Origin: Euryarchaeota archaeon UBA128
Lineage (GTDB): Archaea; Thermoplasmatota; Poseidoniia; Poseidoniales; Poseidoniaceae
Assembly: GCA_002496955.1 (NCBI GenBank)
Contig: DALZ01000184.1
Span: 1 to 18,595, forward strand
Direction: 5' to 3'
Length of the DNA: 18,595 nucleotides
Position 1 is the stretch's first letter; each line of letters starts with the position of its first letter. The translations under genes were made by a program, and so were the position numbers. The notes below the pieces were generated by a model. It searched no databases and was not told the origin of the DNA. It saw nothing but the letters and a program-made list of their open reading frames with translations. This document shows positions 7,899 through 16,000 of this stretch, piece after piece.

Positions 7899-9719
7899 AT
7901 GTGCGGTATTTTTGGATACATGGGGCCGAAACAAGCGGCTCCGATATTGATGGAGGGCTTACGACGTTTGGAGTATCGCGGCTATGACTCATCAGGCATA
8001 GCGCTAAAAAATGGCGATTTCAGTATTTACAAGAAAACTGGGAAAGTCGTGGAACTGCAATCAATATTACCTAAATCCCTCCAGGGAACAATTGGGATAG
8101 CTCACACACGATGGGCCACTCATGGCGGAGTTACTGACCCTAATGCACACCCTCATCTTTCAGAAAATGGCAAAGTAGTAATTGTGCATAACGGTATAAT
8201 AGAAAACTCGAGGACTCTGAGGGCGTTGTTGAAAAAGAAAGGGGTCGTTTTTAGTAGTGAAACCGATTCTGAGGTAATCTCTCACATTTTGGAATATGAG
8301 TTGGGGCGGGATAACTCACCTACTGAAGCAATGCGGCGAACTCTTAGCAAATTAGTCGGAACCTGGGGTTTATGTGCTATATTCATCGACCACGACGTCA
8401 TAATGTGTGCTAGAAATGGTTCACCCCTCATAATCGGTCAGGGCGATGGGGAATTATTCGTTTCAAGTGACCCCCATGCCTTGGCAGCACACACACAAAA
8501 GGTAGTTTTCATGGATGATGGCGATATTGCGACACTCTCTAGCAATAACATCACGATGAGTAATTTGCGGGGTGAATCCTTTGATACAGATATCACAGTG
8601 TTAGAGGAGGAATGGCAAGAGGCAGAGCTCGGCAAATTTGAGCATTACATGCTGAAGGAAATTTACGAACAACCCGATTCGCTGCGCCAGTGCATTAGTG
8701 GCAGACTTGACCGAGTTCGTGGGAATGGTAGATTAGGTGGCATCAATCTTACACCAATACAATTGTCTAAACTGCCTCACGTGCGCCTGTTAGGCTGTGG
8801 AACAGCATACCATGCTGCTGAAATAGGCGGATTTATGATCGAATCACTTGCTAGGGTGCCATCACTTGCGCACATAGCGAGCGAATTTCGGACCAACGAG
8901 CCAGTGGTTAATCCAAATGCCTTACATTTTGCGATATCGCAATCCGGGGAAACCGCCGACACGCTCTCCGCTGTCAAAGAGATACAACTCAAAGGCGGCT
9001 CAGTTCACGGTATCGTAAATGTTGTAGGCTCTACAATTGCCCGATTGTGTGGAAAAGGAGTATACATCCATTCTGGCCCTGAACAGGCAGTTGCATCGAC
9101 AAAAGCGTTCTCAAATATGGTTGCAGCACTGACAATATTCTCTATTCAAGTTGCACGCTCTCGTTCACTTAGTAAGGAAAAGGGTAAACAATTAGTCAAT
9201 GATTTACAACAAATTCCACACCTGATTGAGGAATACTTAGCCAATCCTGGGCCTATTTCAGAGGCTGTAGAATTAGTAAAGAATGCTAAAAGCGTATTAT
9301 TCCTGGGACGAGGAATTTCTGCACCTGTTGCCAAAGAAGGCGCCTTGAAATTGATGGAGGTTGCTTACATACCTTGCTTAGCATACCCTGCTGGAGAGAT
9401 GAAACACGGACCAATTGCGCTGTTGGAAGATGGCAGTCCAGTAATTTTCGTCGTGCCCAACGATCATGTAAGGGAAAAGTCAGTTTCGGCAATTCACGAA
9501 TGCCGGGCAAGGGGTGCGAAAATAATCCTAATCCATGAGGATGGCGATGATATATCTGAGGAATGCGACATTAGCATCGCTATACCAAAGGTAAACAACT
9601 ACCTGTCACCTATGCTATCTGTCGTTCCGCTGCAGTTAATCTCATACTACACAGCAATCGCACTTGGATGTGATGTAGACCGACCAAGGAATCTGGCCAA
9701 GTCAGTAACAGTCGAGTAA
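7899..9719 (+). CDS. glmS: Glutamine-fructose-6-phosphate aminotransferase (isomerising)
   Basis: GlmS converts fructose-6-phosphate and glutamine to glucosamine-6-phosphate, the entry step to UDP-GlcNAc for glycans and protein glycosylation. The 606 residues match the usual size of about 609. Cys2 (exposed after Met removal) is the amidotransferase nucleophile. The glutaminase domain also shows 'TRWATHG' (70-76), 'HNGIIEN' (98-104) and 'ETDSE' (121-125). The first SIS domain has 'GCGTAYHA' from 299 and 'SQSGET' at 347-352. The second has Glu487, 'KHGP' with His503, and Lys601 in the terminal 'AKSVTVE', the counterparts of the E. coli isomerase residues. The start is unambiguous because Cys must follow Met. 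A GGTG lies 5 bases before the ATG, and the gene begins 8 bases after the subtilase stop, so coupled translation is likely. Its TAA ends directly against the stop of the convergent KaiC-like gene. Confidence 0.98.
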   Translation: MCGIFGYMGPKQAAPILMEGLRRLEYRGYDSSGIALKNGDFSIYKKTGKVVELQSILPKSLQGTIGIAHTRWATHGGVTDPNAHPHLSENGKVVIVHNGIIENSRTLRALLKKKGVVFSSETDSEVISHILEYELGRDNSPTEAMRRTLSKLVGTWGLCAIFIDHDVIMCARNGSPLIIGQGDGELFVSSDPHALAAHTQKVVFMDDGDIATLSSNNITMSNLRGESFDTDITVLEEEWQEAELGKFEHYMLKEIYEQPDSLRQCISGRLDRVRGNGRLGGINLTPIQLSKLPHVRLLGCGTAYHAAEIGGFMIESLARVPSLAHIASEFRTNEPVVNPNALHFAISQSGETADTLSAVKEIQLKGGSVHGIVNVVGSTIARLCGKGVYIHSGPEQAVASTKAFSNMVAALTIFSIQVARSRSLSKEKGKQLVNDLQQIPHLIEEYLANPGPISEAVELVKNAKSVLFLGRGISAPVAKEGALKLMEVAYIPCLAYPAGEMKHGPIALLEDGSPVIFVVPNDHVREKSVSAIHECRARGAKIILIHEDGDDISEECDISIAIPKVNNYLSPMLSVVPLQLISYYTAIALGCDVDRPRNLAKSVTVE

Positions 9720-10469
9720 TTACAAAGTGGTGAAACGCTGTTCTTCTGCTTTCCATCTAAATGGTTTGTATCCTAACATGTGATTTGTATGTCGCATCTT
9801 AATTACGCTCATTTTGCGACTCACATCATCTGCCGAGCGTTCCATAACGAGGTGTATAACACCATCGGATAAGTAATCTTCAATGCCATATTCGCCAAAT
9901 TGTTTGTGATCTTCTCCAGTCATTTCGCAAATAAAGAAAGAAGTCAATTCTAATCGGCGAACTGCTTCAAACAAGCGGAAAATTTCATCCCTAGGATTTT
10001 CCATTTTTGTAAGGGTAAAAAATGCGCCTAGTGAATCAAAGACAAGCAATTCAAAACCAATAGACTGACGATAAGAAGTAAGTTGTTTGATAAGTTGCCC
10101 CATCCAGTCAACTCTATTGCTCATACCTTGTTCATCGAGCTGCACACGTAAATCTACGAGGTCAATAATAGCAATTCGATTCCTTACTCTGGGATCGTCA
10201 ACATTCATTCCCATGTTGCTCATATGGGCTCTTAGAGAATCTTTACCTTGTTCTAGAGTGATGTAAATCCCACTAGTTTCACCATACAAAACGGCATTAT
10301 ATAACATTGAAAAGGTCAAACTTGACTTCATAGCACCAGAGGCACCGGCAACCAAGCAGATGTGTCCCTGGGGTATGCCGCCTTGCATATTTTCGTCTAA
10401 TCCTTCTATGTGAGTTGGGATTCGCTCTACTCCTGACACTCTGCCACCGATTATCCCAGAGTTGTTCAT
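9720..10469 (-). CDS. KaiC/RAD55-like RecA-superfamily ATPase
   Basis: A single RecA-type ATPase domain of 249 residues from the ATG at 10469. The frame could be extended 9 residues to a TTG at 10496, but the ATG is preferred and leaves 72 bases to the divergent maf gene. The N-terminal pattern 'IEGLDENMQGGIPQGHICLVAG' up to a P-loop is typical of the KaiC/GvpD/RAD55 group. Numbering from the longer form, the P-loop is GASGAMKSS (51-59): the Gly usually before Lys57 is Met56. The acidic residue after strand 2 is Glu82 in 'YITLEQG', and Walker B is 'LLVFD' ending at Asp154. 'KMRHTNH' near the C-terminus matches the family's Lys/Arg-rich strand. A regulatory or DNA-related role is usual for relatives, but the actual target cannot be read here. 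Its stop abuts the glmS stop with no spacer. Confidence 0.9.
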   Translation of the reverse strand: MNNSGIIGGRVSGVERIPTHIEGLDENMQGGIPQGHICLVAGASGAMKSSLTFSMLYNAVLYGETSGIYITLEQGKDSLRAHMSNMGMNVDDPRVRNRIAIIDLVDLRVQLDEQGMSNRVDWMGQLIKQLTSYRQSIGFELLVFDSLGAFFTLTKMENPRDEIFRLFEAVRRLELTSFFICEMTGEDHKQFGEYGIEDYLSDGVIHLVMERSADDVSRKMSVIKMRHTNHMLGYKPFRWKAEEQRFTTL

Positions 10470-10541
10470 CACTTGAATATGTCTAAGTATTGTCAAAGCA
10501 AATGGTAAGGTTGATTGATTGGGCGAGTTGGTTAGATTTTC

Positions 10542-11114
10542 ATGAGGGTTTGGTTAGCATCCCAGTCTGCTCGCCGGGCGGAAATGCTAGCACAAATATT
10601 TCCTAACCTGACCTGCCAGGGTATGGACTCAATCGACGAAACCTCTGCCGAAAAAACCGTTTCAGCGCAGGTTTTACAAATCTGCCAGAAAAAAGCCGCA
10701 GCAGTTGATGTCGAACAGGATTTTGATTGCATAATTGTAAGCGATACAATGCTTCAAGACCCCGAAGTTGATTCTATGTCGATGGGTAAAGCAAAAAATG
10801 CTATTGAGGCCGCTGCAATGTTGCATCGTTTATCTGGCCGTCGACATCGAGTATGGTCGGCAACTGGGATTTTTCACCAGTCTAAATGGGAATTTCATCT
10901 AAACCAAGCCATCGTTGAGATTGACCGACTCAGCGATGAGACACTGGTTGAATTGGTGCTTAATGACTCTTGGATTGGTAAGGCCGGCGCTTATGATTTG
11001 GCAGGTGAGATGGGAAAATATGCCAGACTAGTCGAGGGGGATGAAGCAACAGTGCTTGGTATCGCCGGAGATGCAATGGAGCGCTTGGTTCAATTGAGTG
11101 ACTACGAGGTATAG
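10542..11114 (+). CDS. maf: Maf/YhdE/YceF-family nucleotide pyrophosphatase
   Basis: This 190-residue protein is the usual size for Maf. Maf enzymes hydrolyse nucleoside triphosphates (dTTP/UTP, or modified nucleotides such as m7GTP depending on subgroup) to the monophosphate and pyrophosphate, acting as house-cleaning enzymes. Family marks are the N-terminal 'LASQSARR' (5-12, Ser7, Ser9, Arg11, Arg12), 'VSDTM' with Asp68-Thr69 in place of the common ADT, 'LSGRRH' (97-102) and 'GKAGAY' (146-151). Substrate class cannot be settled by eye. The ATG at 10542 lies 72 bases from the likely start of the divergent KaiC-like gene and has no Shine-Dalgarno, so it may be leaderless. Its last 13 bases overlap the end of the convergent membrane-protein gene. 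Confidence 0.93.
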   Translation: MRVWLASQSARRAEMLAQIFPNLTCQGMDSIDETSAEKTVSAQVLQICQKKAAAVDVEQDFDCIIVSDTMLQDPEVDSMSMGKAKNAIEAAAMLHRLSGRRHRVWSATGIFHQSKWEFHLNQAIVEIDRLSDETLVELVLNDSWIGKAGAYDLAGEMGKYARLVEGDEATVLGIAGDAMERLVQLSDYEV

Positions 11115-12391
11115 CGCTCATAGTGCATTGGAATACGATGCCAGGTATCCAGTGACAGCACAAGATCTTTGAATAATATAATCAGCATGTATATTATCAT
11201 AGATGTGAGGGCGAAATTACGCATGAAATAATACACAAGGTCAGTATTATCGCCAAAAATTGTGATTCTAAAACCAATCATAAATAGCGATGTCACACCA
11301 ATAAAATTGAACACTAATATTTTGTAAAGGAAAGACCTGTTGTGTATTGATTGATGCAGGTGGTCCTTGTGGAGATAAATACCTGAACCCCAAATAGACA
11401 GCATCACGGTGGAGAAGATGAGTGTAACATATGAAATATTGATGAATTTTCCTTCATCAAAGTCAGGCAGAATGGACATTATTCCAACCACCATGAAGTA
11501 CCATTGAGCAGAGCCAATCAAGGCTGAATGCGGTTGTGGGTTTTTGCCGACTGCCTTACGAATCATCTTGAATGGTCTAGTCGAGAAAAAAGCCCAGAAG
11601 AATGGGAGTGACTGGCTAAAATTAGCGAGACTTTCAGTAACCTGTCCACGCTCATACATCAAGACTGAGAAGCAATGTCCCAGTGCGAGTACTAGATATA
11701 TTGCGACAACAGGTCTGAAATCACTGAATTTTACCAAATCCCATGACAATCTACGGTTGAAATGTGCCAGAATTAGCGATAACGCAATAGTACCCATTTG
11801 TAGCACGACATTGAAGGAGAAACCAAATTCTAGCAAACCGGTCTCTTGGCGAAATATCCAGCAACCTAAGACTGTTAGTGACGATACGGGAATCAGTAAA
11901 GCAGGGATTAATGCAACATTGCCACAATTAATCTGCTTCTCCTTCGAATCTAAATGTAATTTCCAACTCGGCCATGCAATAGAAATTAGCCCCCACGTCA
12001 ACAAGACTAATCCAACTGTGACCATTTCAAACATTAGACTCAAGTTATTGGAAAATATGCCGCCCATAATTAGAATTTGGCCAATAATATTTACCAGTAA
12101 ATATTGATTTGAGTGTGTGTGCGTGTAAGCTTCGCTATCGTGGGTTATGGGGAATAAATCGAACACAATCCCCACAACCATTGACATCAACCATCCCAAA
12201 GTTATCAAAGCGGTGAGGATGAATGCAATCTCTAGGCGATAATCATCCTGTCGAAAAGAGTATTCCGATTCCGTAGCCGATAGCCATGTAACGGTTAGCA
12301 TGAATGGCACTGTCATCACCATTGATGAAACGAAGTGAGGTATGTATGAACCACTCAAACCGGAGAATGGAACCTTGAAACGGCCGGCCAC
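11102..12391 (-). CDS. Polytopic membrane protein of unknown family (about 11-12 helices)
   Basis: I do not recognise this 429-residue protein. It has about 11-12 hydrophobic helices, at roughly 17-39, 54-78, 95-116, 119-141, 159-180, 190-211, 226-245, 291-309, 318-340, 355-378 and 388-412, with a weaker one near 258-271. Histidines lie in or near several segments (His19, His84, His91, His93, His210, His239). That pattern and the helix count recall haem-binding membrane proteins such as NnrS or haem-copper-oxidase-like folds, but I see no diagnostic motif. The start is GTG at 12391; an in-frame stop lies 24 bases upstream and the next candidate, ATG at 12322, would remove part of helix 1. It follows the SepF-like gene by 50 bases on the same strand and is probably the last gene of that operon. 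Its end overlaps maf by 13 bases. Confidence 0.85.
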   Translation of the reverse strand: MAGRFKVPFSGLSGSYIPHFVSSMVMTVPFMLTVTWLSATESEYSFRQDDYRLEIAFILTALITLGWLMSMVVGIVFDLFPITHDSEAYTHTHSNQYLLVNIIGQILIMGGIFSNNLSLMFEMVTVGLVLLTWGLISIAWPSWKLHLDSKEKQINCGNVALIPALLIPVSSLTVLGCWIFRQETGLLEFGFSFNVVLQMGTIALSLILAHFNRRLSWDLVKFSDFRPVVAIYLVLALGHCFSVLMYERGQVTESLANFSQSLPFFWAFFSTRPFKMIRKAVGKNPQPHSALIGSAQWYFMVVGIMSILPDFDEGKFINISYVTLIFSTVMLSIWGSGIYLHKDHLHQSIHNRSFLYKILVFNFIGVTSLFMIGFRITIFGDNTDLVYYFMRNFALTSMIIYMLIILFKDLVLSLDTWHRIPMHYERYTS

Positions 12392-12441
12392 GACAGGTCT
12401 AGAGGAAGCCCCCTTTTAAGCAAGTTTCCGACGGATATTGT

Positions 12442-13020
12442 CTATTTCATTAGTGGATTGATACCTAAACTATGGTTACCCACATCAACGATAACATCAG
12501 TTCCGGGTATCATTAGCAACTTGTCCTCTGAATCGAGTGCGAAGACTCCAACTCCGACCTCATCAGTCATCATTTTCAGATCTCTACGACAAGCATTCTG
12601 ATGCGAGTCCATGTGCACTAGTCCTCTCAAATCAACAATTACCGTGTCGCCATTAGCTACTCTTTGAGCAATGCCCCTAGTTGGAATCCGTTTCATCTCA
12701 TCCGGAGCCACATAACGTAGAGCCCTTGAAGGGAAAGACCGTCTTGCTAAATTTTGGATTCCTAAGTCGTGGAATGGTTCCCCGTCAGCAGTTAATGGGC
12801 CATCCCAATTTTGTGGAATGGGAACTGATGGAGATTTAGTTGTGACCTTGGGAAGTTCACTCAGAGGTTCAGGCTCAGCGACGGTATCGTTTGGGGTGAG
12901 GGTCGACTGTGATAACCGGTTGTCGGCAGTTGTCTGGTTAGTTTCAGGAACTGGGTTTTGCACGGGTTTCGAAGGTCCGTCTGGATCGGGTAATCCAAAA
13001 AAACTCCACAAACTAGCCAT
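12442..13020 (-). CDS. sepF: SepF-like cell-division protein
   Basis: A 192-residue protein from the ATG at 13020; an adjacent TTG at 13023 would add one residue. SepF is the membrane anchor of FtsZ in many archaea. Three visible parts fit. A short amphipathic N-terminus 'MASLWSFFG' would suit membrane targeting. A Pro/Ser/Thr-rich linker of about 80 residues follows. A compact C-terminal domain (about 108-182) contains 'NGDTVIVDLRGL', a helix with 'NACRRDLKMMTDEVG', then 'VGVFAL' and 'DKLLMIPGTDVIVDV', which follows the strand-helix-strand order of SepF, including the glycines near the dimer interface. The match is to the fold pattern rather than to an exact signature, so the symbol is provisional. 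The gene starts 9 bases after the stop of the giant PKD protein gene, indicating a shared transcript. The polytopic membrane protein lies 50 bases downstream. Confidence 0.7.
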   Translation of the reverse strand: MASLWSFFGLPDPDGPSKPVQNPVPETNQTTADNRLSQSTLTPNDTVAEPEPLSELPKVTTKSPSVPIPQNWDGPLTADGEPFHDLGIQNLARRSFPSRALRYVAPDEMKRIPTRGIAQRVANGDTVIVDLRGLVHMDSHQNACRRDLKMMTDEVGVGVFALDSEDKLLMIPGTDVIVDVGNHSLGINPLMK

Positions 13021-13029
13021 CAAAACACT

Positions 13030-16000
13030 TCACAAATCAAGATCATCCAAAAAGTCGCTCGGAGAACTGTTGTCTGATTGTGATGTAGTATCTGTAACTG
13101 TTGGTTGATACTCGACTGGTGACGGTGTTTGTGCAGCAAGGTATTGAGCGCCATAGTATTGCCACTGTTCCATAGTCCAACCTTCTGGTAATCCAGTTGC
13201 TGGCAATGGCGGGCCATTGTCAATAGCAGGAGTAGTATTGGTCGGAGGTGGATTCGGTTCGATAATTTGAGGTGCTGGGTTATAGGCGGAGAATGGGTCT
13301 GTTTGTTGGGCCATAGGTTGTGGGTCGTACGCTGAATATAGATCCTGTTGACCGGTTTCTTGTTGATAAATACCGAATTCAGTGTTAACATTCGGTGTGG
13401 TAATCGGTTCACTAAATTGGCTTAAAGAGGGGTCTGGTAGACTAAAGTCAGTATATTTGTCATGCTTAGAACCGGTGTTTCTGGTAAACAGCAAAAATGC
13501 CGCTAAACCGACAACTACTATCACGAGTATACCAATGACTAACGCTCCAACGCCACCAACTGAATCAGTGATGGATTGAAACAATGTGTCCGCCGGCTTT
13601 GCTTTGACAGTAATCTCAATTGAGGTAGTGCTAGAGTCGCCGTCATCATCTGTTGCGGTAAGAGTTATGATCCAAGTTCCTGGTGGAAGGTCGCTCATGA
13701 GCCATTCGGCTCCATAGTAGTCAATATCACCGGTGTATTCACCATCCAAGTCTGAATCGATATGATTACTGTCCCAAGCGTAAATAAGCGACTGTTTATC
13801 AAACGCAGTATCAGTTGTAGTTATTCCAGACAGGGTTAGATTATCTCCTTCATTCAGCGCAAGAACATCAGTACTATTGGTTATTTTTGCTTTTGGCGCT
13901 CCATTTAACACTGTTACGTTAACGATTACTGAATCACTGGCACCATCATCGTCGGTTACGGTAGCAGTAATTGTTCTGGTGCCTTCGGTTGACCATGAAG
14001 CGGTCATTTCAGGTCCGCTAATGTCGCAATCATTATCAAAAACTCCGTCGCCGTTTTCGTCACCTAAAGCATCGAGGTCCCAGCATATAACGAGACTGTC
14101 AATATCCGATGCTGTATCAGTAACATCGGCAGTGAATGTGATGTTATTGTCTTCAAAAATTGGTTGGGTCGACCCTAGGTTCGCAATTGATGGAGCCACA
14201 TTGGAGATATTTACTACCCCTATTGCAACATCAGATTTTACATTGTCATTATCGTATGCAACTACTGACAGAGTATGAAGTCCAGAGGTTGGCCAAGATA
14301 CAGTAGTCTGCGATGATGGCCCGACAGTGGTCACTGTCCAGTTGTCATCTAAATCGGATGGAAGCCATTCAATTATCAGCGTATCTTTGTCTAGTGGAGT
14401 ATCGTCAGCAACAGCGCGCAAAATTACGGTTTCATCCTCATTTAGATTCCAATAACCCAATGAATCTGTTGATTGATTTTGACCTGCTTTCCACAACTCC
14501 GGTTGAGAGATTGTTGGTGCAACATTAAGCACTTGGATTGTTGTATTCACAGTTGTTGTAGCACCATCGTCATCAACGGCTACTGCGGATACGGTTAATT
14601 CCCCTTCTTCACTTGCTAGGAAAGTGCAGGTTGGCTGTGTAGTCCCCTCATTGCAGTTCAGTCCTGGCCACGAAATTGTCACCTCTTGTCCAGACGGTGA
14701 AATCGTATCGACATCTCCGCTGTCACTGGCATCAGCGAAAACAAACTGATTTACATCGATAGACTCGGGAACTGTGACATTGATGAACGGAGCTCGATTT
14801 AACACAGATGCACTCACATCAATAGTATCCGTATCTAGTTCATCGTCGGTTACCAAGACCAGTATGCTCCAAACTCCACCATCGCTCCAATTATATTCGA
14901 TAATGCAGTTTTCTGTGTCGAAGTTCTCAATAAGACCAGGCCGTTTTTCAACGGAAAATCGACAGGTTACATCGCCGCCGTCCTCATCAAAACTTGACGA
15001 TGCGTCTATTGTTACATTGTCGAATGTATAGACCCCATCGATTACAACTGCTTGTGCCGTTGGGGTTCTACCGATAAATATCTCAACATTGGCGAGATTA
15101 TTGCTGCGGTTTGAATCTTCGACGACCAATTCATCAGGGTCGACTTCGATATTGAGGTTTTGGATGCCTATTGGTTCAGATGGGGGGACCGTCCACTCTA
15201 CATCGACTCGTGCTTCGCCATAGGATGGTATAGCCGGCAACGGTTCCGTAATTACCGTCCCGCTTGGGGTGGTGACATCGATTGTTGTTGCGGTGGACGC
15301 CAATAAGCCACGATTTTGCGTTGGTATGGAAAATGACAGTAAATCTCCGGGTAGTGCATTGTAACCAATTGATTTTGTCAAAATAGAATCAACACCATCT
15401 CTGGTTCTAGTGACAATTATCGCTTCGGACTGGGCAATTAAATCGACAGGTGTTAGAGACAAATCAATAACTATCGTTGCAGCACCAATAATCTCGGTCT
15501 GCGGATCCCAAACAATAAGTCCATTGCTAGAATAGTCATCACTGGCATTTGTTGTATCTACCACATCAGATGAATTTAGCACTGCGGTGGCTTGACCGTT
15601 ACTGTCGGTTGTTGGATTTAGTAAAGTAGCACTCATTTCGTAGCGCAACTGGAGGTTTGTGTTTGGCTGAACTCCATTTGGTCCGCTATAATCTATGGAG
15701 ACTGTCTGTTCAGCATTCGGTAAAGTTGCGACTGCTTGTAGCCCGATGTCAATTTCAATATCTCTGGTTCCAGGATTTGAACCTGCGCTGACACCACTCG
15801 AGCCAGCCGGCTGATATTCCTTGAGCAACCAATCAATGGTAAACCCTGCTGCATTACTTATTCGCATCCATGAGTTATATCTTACATCAGGGCAATACCA
15901 ATTGAAACCTTGACTTACACCGGTGACATTCCACTCGTTTACCTTGTAAGAGTCATCACATCCTGAATATCCAATATTTTGGCCATCTTCTGTTGGAATG

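Noticed and set aside
7485..7934. Long minus-strand open frame (149 codons) opposite the subtilase tail and glmS start
   Set aside because: It is Ser/Thr-rich composition produced by the reverse of a strongly supported coding frame. It spans two real genes and shows no domain.
10470..10496. TTG start at 10496 for the KaiC-like gene
   Set aside because: The ATG nine codons later is a better start codon, precedes the first family-like residues, and leaves more room for divergent promoters.
11544..12107. 187-codon plus-strand open frame inside the polytopic membrane protein gene
   Set aside because: The opposite strand encodes a coherent series of membrane helices. This frame has no recognisable features.
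13030..13560. Sortase/archaeosortase-type anchoring (LPXTG or PGF-CTERM) of the PKD proteins
   Set aside because: The GLPxGWT motif lies after the transmembrane helix on the cytoplasmic side, and no PGF tripeptide precedes the helix.
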